Origin: Candidatus Colwellbacteria bacterium RIFCSPHIGHO2_02_FULL_45_17
GTDB lineage: Bacteria; Patescibacteriota; Minisyncoccia; UBA6257; Colwellbacteraceae
Assembly (NCBI GenBank): GCA_001817685.1
Contig: MHIV01000010.1
Span: 1 to 30,185, forward strand
Direction: 5' to 3'
DNA length: 30,185 nt
Positions 14,102 through 22,097 of the stretch are shown here, in pieces. The translations under genes and the position numbers were made by a program. Below the pieces are notes generated by a model. It did not search any database. It worked only from the letters and a program-made list of their open reading frames with translations, and was not told the DNA's origin. Positions within the stretch are counted from its first letter, which is position 1; each line of letters begins with the position of its first letter.

Positions 14102-15370
14102 GTGAAATTTGTTGTAAACGGTGGCAACAGATTGGAAGGCGAGATAGAAGTGAGGGGATTTAAAAATGCTGCTACGCCAATCCTTGCCGCCACGCTTCTA
14201 ACTGAAACGCCATGCGTCGTAAAAAATCTTCCCTTAATAGGGGACGTTTTAAATTTTCTCAAAATTTTAGAGGGGATAGGATCTAATATAGAATGGCTTA
14301 ACGAGCGAACCGTAAAAATAACCAATAAAAACCTCGATGTTAGCAAATTAGATAAAGACTTGGTTTGCAAAATGCGTTCATCAATACTCCTACTCGGTCC
14401 GATTCTTGCAAGGTTCGGGGAAATACAAATGAGCACACCTGGAGGTTGTCACATCGGAGTACGTCCGATGGACGCTCATTTCGACGCATTTAAAGAATTA
14501 GGATTCGACGTCGATTACGACGAAAAGAAGGATACTTATTCTGTTAAAAAAACCCGTGTTTCAGAATCAAGGGAGGTTGTACTTAAAGAATTTAGCGTTA
14601 CCGCAACAGAGAATCTGCTTATGTTCGGAGCCCTAAATCCGGGAATAAGCATAAAAATCGCAGCCATCGAACCGCACGTAGAAGATCTTGGAAGGTTTCT
14701 AATCTCTCTCGGCGCAAAAATTGATGGCGTTGGGACTCACAGCTTGAGAATTGAGAGGGGGATTGATACCAATCTCGAAGTCGAGCACACAATAATTAAC
14801 GATCCAATTGAAGCGGGCACGTTCATAGCACTTGGGCTAGCCACAGGAAGCGACATAAGTGTCTTGGACGTCCCAGTCGAGATGCTTACACTGCCTTTCC
14901 TAAAATTTAAAGAAATGGGAGCAATACTTGATATAGAAAACGATAAGGTAATAGTTCACGGCAAGAAATCGAAACTAATCGCAGCAAAAAAGATAGAGGT
15001 GAGGCCATACCCGGGGTTCCCTTCGGATTTGCAAGCACCATTTGGCGTTCTAGCAACACAAGCTGAGGGCGAAACGTTGATATTCGATACACTCTATGAG
15101 GGTAGGTTGAAATATTTGTATGAACTTGAGAAGATGGGCGCAACCATTGAGATTCTTGATCCGCACAGGGGTATAATCAAAGGCCCGACTAGATTGAAGG
15201 GCACAGAAGTCGAGAGCGTAGATTTACGGGCTGGTGCGACTCTTGTAATCGCGGCACTTGCGGCCGAAGGTAAAAGCACTCTAAACAATGCAGAGCAAAT
15301 AGATAGAGGATATGAGAAAATTGACGAACGGCTCGCAAGGTTAGGAGCGGAGATAAAACGTGTAGAATAA
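14102..15370 (+). CDS. murA: UDP-N-acetylglucosamine 1-carboxyvinyltransferase
   Basis: MurA transfers enolpyruvate from PEP to UDP-GlcNAc, the first committed step of peptidoglycan synthesis. The 422-residue product, from a GTG start, has the substrate-binding KN pair at K21-N22 (GFKNAATP), R92 in the KMRSS segment, and the catalytic cysteine at C116 in PGGCHIGVRPMD, the residue that fosfomycin alkylates. The C-terminal DLRAGATLVIAALAA and IDRGYEKIDERL segments are typical. The GTG was chosen because MKFVVNGGNRLEGEI matches the family start. It leads the + strand envelope gene run. Confidence 0.96.
   Translation: MKFVVNGGNRLEGEIEVRGFKNAATPILAATLLTETPCVVKNLPLIGDVLNFLKILEGIGSNIEWLNERTVKITNKNLDVSKLDKDLVCKMRSSILLLGPILARFGEIQMSTPGGCHIGVRPMDAHFDAFKELGFDVDYDEKKDTYSVKKTRVSESREVVLKEFSVTATENLLMFGALNPGISIKIAAIEPHVEDLGRFLISLGAKIDGVGTHSLRIERGIDTNLEVEHTIINDPIEAGTFIALGLATGSDISVLDVPVEMLTLPFLKFKEMGAILDIENDKVIVHGKKSKLIAAKKIEVRPYPGFPSDLQAPFGVLATQAEGETLIFDTLYEGRLKYLYELEKMGATIEILDPHRGIIKGPTRLKGTEVESVDLRAGATLVIAALAAEGKSTLNNAEQIDRGYEKIDERLARLGAEIKRVE
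15363..15368 (+). promoter_or_regulatory. Possible -10 element of the first mreB
   Basis: TAGAAT, one mismatch from TATAAT, overlaps the murA stop region and ends six bases before the mreB ATG at 15375. A weak TTAGGA sits 16 bases upstream at 15341-15346. Spacing to the start codon is the same as at adk, tpiA and gtrA. Because GTA-GAA-TAA is simply the end of murA, this one could be coincidence. Confidence 0.25.
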
Positions 15371-15374
15371 ATAG

Positions 15375-16382
15375 ATGTTTATAAGAAAGATAGGTATAGA
15401 CTTAGGTACCACCAATACGGTGGTTTATGTGCCAGGCAGAGGGTTCGTAATAAACGAACCTACTATCGTTGCTCTCAGTCTGCCAAGCAATAACGTTCTC
15501 GCAGTCGGACGTGAAGCAAAAGATATGATCGGAAGAACCCCAGGAGACATTGCCGCTTACAGACCTCTGAAAGACGGTGTCGTTGCTGATTATTATATAA
15601 CGCGCGCGATGCTAAAGTACTTTATCGGTAAAGCAGTAGGAAGATGGAATGCGATTAAGCCAGACGTAGTAATTTCGACACCCGCCGGAGTAACCATGAC
15701 GGAACGTAGGGCCGTAACGAATGCCGCTCGTGAAGCAGGGGCCAAGAACGCCTATGTGGTTCGCGAGCCTTTGCTCGCGGCTCTTGGGGCAGGTATTACA
15801 ATCAATTCCTCGTCAGGAAATATGATTGTTAACATGGGTGGTGGAACGTCGGAGGTGGCCGTTATATCTCTTGGCGGAATAGTCGCATGGTCAAGCCTCA
15901 GAGTCGCCGGAAATAAGTTCGATCAGGCGATAATAGATTATGTTAAGAAGAAATATGCGGTATCAATAGGCGAACAAACCGCTGAAGCGGCAAAGATTGC
16001 TATCGGAGGTGCAATTCCGCTCAAGGAAAAAAGGGAGTTTCAAATAAGAGGAAGAGACTTAATATCTGGGTTACCAAAAGACTTAACGCTTAGTTCAAAT
16101 GAGATTGCTGATGCGCTTAACCCGCTTCTGATTGATATAGTTGCATCAGTCCAAAGTGTTTTTAATGAGACACCACCGGAGCTAGTAGCGGATGTAATGG
16201 AAAAGGGGATTATTCTCTCTGGCGGGAGCGCCGGATTGAGGGACATCGATGAATTCTTCAAACGACTATTGGGGGTACCAACGTATGTCGCAGAAGAATC
16301 CATCCTCTGTGTAGCCAAAGGATCGGGCATAATTCTCGAGCACCTCGATGTATACAAAAGAACCCTTCTCCAGAAACGATAA
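15375..16382 (+). CDS. mreB: MreB-like actin, first paralogue
   Basis: MreB is the bacterial actin that guides cell-wall synthesis along the long axis. The 335-residue product shows the actin-fold nucleotide motifs: phosphate-1 GIDLGTTNTVVYV near residue 7, phosphate-2 VNMGGGTSEVAVISLGG near 150, and adenosine motif ILSGGSAGLRDIDEF near 275. It differs from the second MreB of this window (19947-20996) across its length, so it is an old duplication. It lies between murA and the holB-like gene, without mreC or mreD beside it. Either copy could be the main elongasome filament, but the second has the classic context. Confidence 0.9.
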   Translation: MFIRKIGIDLGTTNTVVYVPGRGFVINEPTIVALSLPSNNVLAVGREAKDMIGRTPGDIAAYRPLKDGVVADYYITRAMLKYFIGKAVGRWNAIKPDVVISTPAGVTMTERRAVTNAAREAGAKNAYVVREPLLAALGAGITINSSSGNMIVNMGGGTSEVAVISLGGIVAWSSLRVAGNKFDQAIIDYVKKKYAVSIGEQTAEAAKIAIGGAIPLKEKREFQIRGRDLISGLPKDLTLSSNEIADALNPLLIDIVASVQSVFNETPPELVADVMEKGIILSGGSAGLRDIDEFFKRLLGVPTYVAEESILCVAKGSGIILEHLDVYKRTLLQKR

Positions 16383-17227
16383 TGCTTATCGGGCAGGACA
16401 ATCTAGAAGAAATCTTTGGAAATTTAATAAAGAGTAATCAACTTTCTCACAGCTATATTTTTTTTGGAGAACCGCAGGTGGGAAAATACTCCTTTGCCCT
16501 TTCGTTAGCGTCATGCTTAGAAAAGGGGATATTCGAAAAAGTGGAAGTTGAGAACGAACTCCCAAAGCATGTTTTAGAAGAGACGCTCATCGTAAGACCA
16601 GAGGGAGACTCCATAGGCATAGACGCAATCCGTGATATAAAGCACTTTCTATCACGTAAGCCGGTGTACTCGGCCCATCGAGTCGTCATTGTGGACGAAG
16701 CGCATACTATGACTTCCCAGGCACAGCATGCCACACTAAAGATCGCAGAGGAGCCGCCCCCCCATAGCCTCTTGATTCTAATCACGTTAAACATCGACTC
16801 TTTGCTTACAACATTGCAATCAAGATTCCAGAGAGTGTATTTTCCGAGATTGAGAACAGAAGAAATTGCGAAGCTGTTGGAAGACGACTACAAGATAGAT
16901 AGAAGTAAAGCAGACACCTTAGCAAAGTTATCGCTTGGAAGGCCTGGCAGAGCCGTATCCTTAGCAACGAACGAGGAAGAGAAGGAAAGATTTAAAACAG
17001 CATCTTCCATCCTTGCCAAAAAGACATCAAAAAGCGATGTTATCGGGGAGCTTCTCGAGAACGAAGACAGGATTAATCCGCTTTTCGCAGAGCTAATAGC
17101 GAGACTTGCTAACGACCCTATAAAAAACTACGATACCCTGAGGTCTATCACGCTAAGAATGTCGGCAATGTCACAATTCTCAGTTAACAAAAGGTTACAA
17201 ATCGAAACCGCACTATGGAATATCTAG
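16382..17227 (+). CDS. holB: DNA polymerase III delta'-like clamp-loader ATPase
   Basis: The delta' subunit is part of the clamp loader that places the beta sliding clamp on DNA. The 281-residue product has a P-loop-like GEPQVGKYS at 29-37, in which Tyr36 stands where an ATP-binding enzyme has Ser or Thr, a Walker-B box VIVDEAH at 102-108 followed by LKIAEEPP, and an SRF at 147-149 where clamp-loader subunits have SRC. No zinc-finger cysteines are visible between the Walker motifs. A degenerate P-loop fits a delta' stator role rather than a DnaX motor. The start overlaps the mreB stop by one base; the end overlaps frr by 13. Confidence 0.82.
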   Translation: MLIGQDNLEEIFGNLIKSNQLSHSYIFFGEPQVGKYSFALSLASCLEKGIFEKVEVENELPKHVLEETLIVRPEGDSIGIDAIRDIKHFLSRKPVYSAHRVVIVDEAHTMTSQAQHATLKIAEEPPPHSLLILITLNIDSLLTTLQSRFQRVYFPRLRTEEIAKLLEDDYKIDRSKADTLAKLSLGRPGRAVSLATNEEEKERFKTASSILAKKTSKSDVIGELLENEDRINPLFAELIARLANDPIKNYDTLRSITLRMSAMSQFSVNKRLQIETALWNI

Positions 17228-17748
17228 AAAATCTTGAATTGACGTTTAATAAGCTACTCACTGATTTGAAAGACGATCTTTCGACCATTCGCACAAACAG
17301 GCCCACTCCCAAGCTAATTGAGGATATAGAGGCTGTGTATTTGGGTACGTCGATGCCAATCAAACACTTAGGTACCATTTCTGTCGAGCCGCCAAGGAAT
17401 CTTGTTGTCACGCCGTGGGACAAAGAAGCCATAAACAGCGTATCGAAGGCCATAGAGGATGCAAAATTGGGCTTTAGCTCCTCCGTAATGGGTGCCGTTG
17501 TGCGAGTTGCATTACCTCAGCTCACAGATGAAAGAAGAAAAGAACTGGATCGTATAGTAAGAAACATAGCTGAGCAAAATCGAATTAAGATGCGCGTAGT
17601 AAGGGACGAAGTTAACAAGAGAGTAAACCAGGAGACGGACCAAGACACGAAGTTTAGAAATAAGGAAAAACTGCAGAAACTGGTTGATGCGTTTAATGAA
17701 AAGCTTGACGAGTCCGTCGAGTCGAAACTCACAGAGATTTCTCAATAA
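17215..17748 (+). CDS. frr: Ribosome recycling factor
   Basis: RRF splits post-termination ribosomes together with EF-G. The 177-residue product shows the family landmarks: LSTIRTNRPTPKLIEDIEAVYLGTSMPIKHLGTISVEPPRNLVVTPWD over residues about 22-70, and the three-helix-bundle segment LPQLTDERRKELDRIVRNIAEQNRIKMRVVRDEVNK. It is slightly shorter than E. coli RRF (185). The ATG lies inside the end of the preceding gene (13-base overlap), and the stop abuts the rseP ATG directly, suggesting one transcript. Confidence 0.96.
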   Translation: MEYLENLELTFNKLLTDLKDDLSTIRTNRPTPKLIEDIEAVYLGTSMPIKHLGTISVEPPRNLVVTPWDKEAINSVSKAIEDAKLGFSSSVMGAVVRVALPQLTDERRKELDRIVRNIAEQNRIKMRVVRDEVNKRVNQETDQDTKFRNKEKLQKLVDAFNEKLDESVESKLTEISQ

Positions 17749-18753
17749 ATGGAAGTTGCACTAATCGGAATACTTTTCCTGATAATTCTTGTTATTGGTC
17801 ACGAGTTTGGCCATTTCTTCGCTGCAAAACTTTTCGGTCTACGAGTGGACGAGTTCGGTTTCGGATTCCCTCCCAGAATATTTTCGAGGAAAAGGGGCGA
17901 GACAAGGTACAGCGTAAATCTCTTGCCATTTGGCGGATTCGTTAAAATTCATGGTGAACACCCTAAAGATGGAGAAAAATTAGAGGAACCAGAGCGAAGT
18001 TTCACTCATCAGTCTACGTATCGTCGTAGTGTGATTATTGTCGCGGGTGCATTCATGAACTTTCTTATAGGATGGATAGCTCTCTGTCTGGTCTTCGCAA
18101 TTGGCGTAGAGAATAGAGTGGTTATAGATCGTGTTATGCCAGGTTCTCCGGCTTCGGCCATTGGACTCATGTCAGGCCAAGAGATAGAGGGTTTCAACTC
18201 TGCGGAAGAGTTTGTTAACTTTGTAGAAAATAACAAAGGAAAAGAGGTTTCGATAAACGGAACAGTCGTCACCCCTAGGGAAAATCCTCCGGCTGGCGAA
18301 GGCGCGCTGGGAGTTGTCGTAACTGATGTTGGAATTGAGAAACAAGGCATCTTCAAAAGTATATGGTCGGGGCTAACCAGTGCGATTTTAACAACCGGGC
18401 TCATAGCCAAATCCTTTGCCGGTTTTATAGGAGGAATATTTAGCGGTAATTTTACGGTAGTTGATCAAGTGACAGGACCTGTGGGAGTATTTAATCTCCT
18501 AGGAGATGTAAGCGCTTTGGGGTTTACGCCGTTAGTACAACTCCTGGCCTTAATATCCCTAAATCTCGTTGTTATAAACTTGGTACCGTTTCCTGCTCTT
18601 GATGGAGGTAGGTTGCTGTCAATCGTGGTTGAGAAAATCATCGGGCGGAGGCTTAGTGAGAAATTCGAAATATTCGCAAACGCCATTGGATTGGCTGTCC
18701 TCCTCCTACTAATGGTTGTAGTGACAATCAAGGATATAATTAATATATTCTAA
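17749..18753 (+). CDS. rseP: RIP metalloprotease RseP/site-2 protease family
   Basis: Site-2 proteases cleave membrane-spanning substrates inside the bilayer, for example anti-sigma factors or signal-peptide remnants. The 334-residue product has the zinc motif HEFGH at residues 18-22 in the first membrane helix, the conserved NLLPFGGFV loop, a compact PDZ-like region at about 120-195, and the third zinc ligand in PALDGGR (LDG at 284-286). About four membrane segments are seen. Next to frr and proS, as in many bacteria, where cdsA or dxr can lie between; these are missing here. Its substrate cannot be inferred. Confidence 0.93.
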   Translation: MEVALIGILFLIILVIGHEFGHFFAAKLFGLRVDEFGFGFPPRIFSRKRGETRYSVNLLPFGGFVKIHGEHPKDGEKLEEPERSFTHQSTYRRSVIIVAGAFMNFLIGWIALCLVFAIGVENRVVIDRVMPGSPASAIGLMSGQEIEGFNSAEEFVNFVENNKGKEVSINGTVVTPRENPPAGEGALGVVVTDVGIEKQGIFKSIWSGLTSAILTTGLIAKSFAGFIGGIFSGNFTVVDQVTGPVGVFNLLGDVSALGFTPLVQLLALISLNLVVINLVPFPALDGGRLLSIVVEKIIGRRLSEKFEIFANAIGLAVLLLLMVVVTIKDIINIF

Positions 18754-18757
18754 GTTA

Positions 18758-19975
18758 ATGAGACAAACCTCTTTATATACGAAGACTCGCAAAACTCTCC
18801 CTAAAGACGAGGTCGCGACGAACGCCAAACTCCTAATAAAGGGGGGATTCGTGCATAAAGAATTAGCAGGCGTTTATTCATATCTTCCTTTGGGTGTGCG
18901 TGTCTTAACAAAGATCGAGAATATCATTCGCGAGGAAATGAATAGAATCGGAGGACAGGAAATCTTAATGTCTTCTTTGCAAGATCAAGCTGTTTGGGAA
19001 AGAAACGACAGGTGGAGCGATAAGAAAATAGACATTTGGTTTAAAGACAGAACCGGAAAAGTTGGGTTTGCGTGGTCCCACGAGGAGCCAATTATGAATA
19101 TGGTAAGGCACCACATCGGGTCTTATAAGGACATGCCGGTATACGTTTATCAATTCCAAAATAAATTTAGAAACGAACCTCGTGCAAAGAGCGGTCTTCT
19201 TAGGGGGAGAGAGTTCATAATGAAAGATCTTTATTCCTTCAACGTAGACGGAGAGGGTCTCGACAAGTTCTATGAAACAATGAAGAAGGCATATATGCGT
19301 ATTTTTGATAGGGTAGGAATCGGCAATATTACATATCTCACATTCGCAAGCGGTGGCTTATTTACAAAGTTTAGTCATGAGTTCCAGACGCTCTCTTCTG
19401 CCGGAGAAGACGTAATATATCTTGATAAGAAGGGAAAGATAGCAATCAACAAAGAAGTTATGAGCGAAAGCGTGCTGAAGGAGATCGGTGTTTCCAAAAA
19501 GGATCTTGTCGAGGAAAAAGCGATAGAAGTCGGTAATATTTTCAAATTTGGGACAAAGTACTCCGAGAATATGGGCGTAACTTTTAAAGACAAAAGCGGC
19601 AAGGAACATCCAGTATACGTCGGAAGCTACGGCATAGGACTCGGCAGACTGATGGCTACTATAGTGGAAACACTTTCTGACGATAGCGGAATAATTTGGC
19701 CTGACTCTGTAGCGCCGTTCCAAGTTCACTTAATAGAACTTGAGAAGGGTTCTGGCGAAACTCTTTACAAAAAACTGGAAGATAGGGGCGTTGAGGTTCT
19801 TTACGACGACAGAGATGCGACGCCGGGGGAAAAGTTTAAAGATTCAGATTTGATCGGGATTCCGTGGAGATTTGTCGTTAGTAAAAAGACAGGGACCAAA
19901 GTCGAATGTAAAAGGCGTAATTCCGGGAAAGCAGAACTTCTGACATATGATAAAGCTATTGGAAAACTTCTATAG
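18758..19975 (+). CDS. proS: Prolyl-tRNA synthetase, short form without editing domain
   Basis: ProRS charges tRNA-Pro with proline. The 405-residue product is a class II synthetase: motif 1 region AGVYSYLPLGVRVL, motif 2 FRNEPRAKSGLLRGREF, and motif 3 GSYGIGLGRLMA, followed by an anticodon-binding domain at about 310-405 with DDRDATPGEKFKDSDLIGIP. Typical bacterial ProRS has about 570 residues because of an inserted cis-editing domain between motifs 2 and 3; that insertion is absent here. The protein therefore may not clear Ala-tRNA-Pro by itself. Its end overlaps the second mreB by 29 bases. Confidence 0.95.
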   Translation: MRQTSLYTKTRKTLPKDEVATNAKLLIKGGFVHKELAGVYSYLPLGVRVLTKIENIIREEMNRIGGQEILMSSLQDQAVWERNDRWSDKKIDIWFKDRTGKVGFAWSHEEPIMNMVRHHIGSYKDMPVYVYQFQNKFRNEPRAKSGLLRGREFIMKDLYSFNVDGEGLDKFYETMKKAYMRIFDRVGIGNITYLTFASGGLFTKFSHEFQTLSSAGEDVIYLDKKGKIAINKEVMSESVLKEIGVSKKDLVEEKAIEVGNIFKFGTKYSENMGVTFKDKSGKEHPVYVGSYGIGLGRLMATIVETLSDDSGIIWPDSVAPFQVHLIELEKGSGETLYKKLEDRGVEVLYDDRDATPGEKFKDSDLIGIPWRFVVSKKTGTKVECKRRNSGKAELLTYDKAIGKLL

Positions 19976-20996
19976 AGTTGTCGGCATAGACCTTGGCACG
20001 GCGAACACCCTGATTTATGTAAAAGGGCACGGTATTGTCGTTGATCAACCAACGTTAGTCGCGGTTAACAATAGAACTGAGCAAATTCTAGCAATAGGCG
20101 AAGAGGCCAAAAAAATGCTCGATAGAGTCCCCGCGCACGTGACGCTAATTAAGCCGCTTATGAATGGAGTTATCTCGGATTTCGAAATGACCGAGGAAAT
20201 ACTGAGACACTTTTTGAAAAAAGCGAGCGGTAAGAATGTGATGTCGAGATATCATCTAGCCGCTATAACAATTCCGACCAACCTCACTGAAGTAGAAAGA
20301 AAATCAGTAGAAGATGCCGTTGTCTCTGCGGGTGCGTCTAAGGTATTGCTTGTTGAAGAACCAATAGCATCCGCGATAGGAATGCGATTGCCCGTGGAAG
20401 AAGCGACCGCGAGTTTGATAATAAATATAGGCGGCGGTTCGACGGAAATATCTATAATCTCCGTAGGAGGCGCCGTAAAGTCAAGAAGTATAAAAATTGC
20501 CGGACAGCAGTTCAACGACGACATAGCAAAATTTATGAAGAACGAATACAAAATACTTGTTGGCGAACCAACAGCTGAGGCCATAAAAACTTCAATTGGT
20601 TCTGCCATCCCGCTCGAAGAACGAAAAGAGATTGCCGTTAGGGGTAGAGATTTTGGTTCGGGCTTACCAAAAGAAGTTTCTGTCAGGAATAATCATATTA
20701 GAGGGGCTTTGCAGAAATCTCTCAAAGGAATTTCGGAAGCGATAAAAGAATTACTTGAGGAATCACCACCAGAACTTGTGGGCGATGTATACCAGAGGGG
20801 AATATTTCTGGCCGGCGGCGGTGCACTATTAAGAGGAATGGATCAATTTTTGACGAAAGAATTGTCTGTAAAAACAACACTAGTAGACGATCCTTTAACA
20901 TGCGCTGTCCGGGGCCTCGGAATCATTATTGAAGACTTACCCAAATACGAGACAATTTTGTCTAACCAAAATCGTCCTCTGCCAATAAACTTATGA
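19947..20996 (+). CDS. mreB: Rod shape-determining protein MreB, second paralogue
   Basis: This is the MreB with the classical neighbourhood: mreC, mreD and the PBP2 gene follow with start/stop overlaps. The 349-residue product has the actin motifs GIDLGTANTLIYVKG near residue 13, INIGGGSTEISIISVGG near 165, and FLAGGGALLRGMDQF near 292. An amphipathic N-terminal stretch (IKLLENFYRVV) may touch the membrane, as in other MreBs. The ATG at 19947 lies 29 bases inside proS; no later start would keep the N-terminus intact. It is the likely core of the elongation complex. Confidence 0.95.
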   Translation: MIKLLENFYRVVGIDLGTANTLIYVKGHGIVVDQPTLVAVNNRTEQILAIGEEAKKMLDRVPAHVTLIKPLMNGVISDFEMTEEILRHFLKKASGKNVMSRYHLAAITIPTNLTEVERKSVEDAVVSAGASKVLLVEEPIASAIGMRLPVEEATASLIINIGGGSTEISIISVGGAVKSRSIKIAGQQFNDDIAKFMKNEYKILVGEPTAEAIKTSIGSAIPLEERKEIAVRGRDFGSGLPKEVSVRNNHIRGALQKSLKGISEAIKELLEESPPELVGDVYQRGIFLAGGGALLRGMDQFLTKELSVKTTLVDDPLTCAVRGLGIIIEDLPKYETILSNQNRPLPINL

Positions 20997-21661
20997 GAAA
21001 ATACGTCTCGACTGGAGCCTTGATATTACTTGGTGTTCTAGTTGTTCAAGGTGGCCCGCTATTTAAGGCCAAACTTTCGCTGAGCTCGCTTTTCGGTGAC
21101 GTTCTGGGCACTGGGTTCGATAATGCCGAAGATCTTAAAAGGCGCGTAGATGTATTGGAGGATGAAAACGAGAGTTTAAGAATACAGCTTTTAGGAAAGG
21201 AAAATGATGCCGTCCGCTCCATCAAGGTATATTCAAGTTATCCGTTTAGTAGCAGAAGCGAGCTTGCAATCGCTGCAGGTGGAAGCCAAGGCATAAAGTC
21301 TGGGGAAGCCGTGGTTCACTCTGGAACGATTCTCGTTGGACAAGTGAAAAGTGTTCTAAAATCATCCAGCGTTGTGACGACAATCTTTGACCCGTCATGG
21401 GAAATGGCCGTAAGAATCGGGGATTCTGAAGTGGACGCTTTGATGAGTGGAGGTAATGAATTAAGCATTTCTCTGATACCGCAAGACGCGCTTGTAGAAG
21501 AGGGAGATACTGTAATATCTGCAGATAAAAACTTTCCATACGGCTTAGAACTCGGCTACATAAAAGAGTTACACAACACAGAGGGGGATGTATTCCAAGA
21601 GGCAGCGTTAGAGCCTACGCTTAAACTTAAAACCCTGCGAGATGTTACAGTTTATCGTTAG
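20993..21661 (+). CDS. mreC: Rod shape-determining protein MreC
   Basis: MreC links the MreB filament to the penicillin-binding protein on the outer face of the membrane. The 222-residue product has an N-terminal hydrophobic anchor at about residues 7-25, a short coiled-coil segment at 45-70 (LKRRVDVLEDENESLRIQLL), and then the paired beta-domain, with GIKSGEAVVHSGTILVGQVKSV and VVTTIFDPSWEMAVRI. It is shorter than typical MreC (about 280-370), mainly from a short N-terminal part and no C-terminal extension. Its start overlaps the mreB stop by four bases. Confidence 0.9.
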   Translation: MRKYVSTGALILLGVLVVQGGPLFKAKLSLSSLFGDVLGTGFDNAEDLKRRVDVLEDENESLRIQLLGKENDAVRSIKVYSSYPFSSRSELAIAAGGSQGIKSGEAVVHSGTILVGQVKSVLKSSSVVTTIFDPSWEMAVRIGDSEVDALMSGGNELSISLIPQDALVEEGDTVISADKNFPYGLELGYIKELHNTEGDVFQEAALEPTLKLKTLRDVTVYR

Positions 21662-22097
21662 CGTAATTCTCGTAACGGTTGCTTCGTTTCTTCAGACTAC
21701 GGCTGCAATCATAATAAAAGGAGGAATTAAACCGAATCTAATTATCGTGCTGTTAGTCGTCCTTGCGTGTGTCAACAAGGGTTGGACAACGCGCGTAGGG
21801 TTAATTCTTCTCTCAGCGTTCATATTAAAATTTTCCCCATGGATAAGTTGGGCGGATGTAATCTTTATATCAACTGCACTTTTAGCTATGGCGCTCGTCG
21901 ATTATCTGCCTTGGAGACGGGGTATCAATAGTATCATTGCCGTTGCCGCAGGGACTGTAATTCTGAATCCATCATTTTCTGACATAAGCTCAATCGTGCT
22001 AGAGGTTATAATAAATACATCGCTTATCTTAATATTCCTCCTGGTATTAGAAATTTTGTATGGCAAAAAGAAAAAACCAAAAGAGAATAGACTTTGA
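21642..22097 (+). CDS. mreD: Rod shape-determining protein MreD
   Basis: MreD is a small integral membrane protein of the elongation complex. The 151-residue product is strongly hydrophobic with about five membrane segments and a Lys-rich end (GKKKKPKENRL). Sequence similarity in this family is low, so the call leans on size, hydropathy, and position between mreC (20-base overlap) and the PBP2 gene (38-base overlap). The N-terminal LQTTAAIIIKGGIKPNLIIVLLV segment resembles the conserved start of MreD. Confidence 0.85.
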   Translation: MLQFIVSVILVTVASFLQTTAAIIIKGGIKPNLIIVLLVVLACVNKGWTTRVGLILLSAFILKFSPWISWADVIFISTALLAMALVDYLPWRRGINSIIAVAAGTVILNPSFSDISSIVLEVIINTSLILIFLLVLEILYGKKKKPKENRL

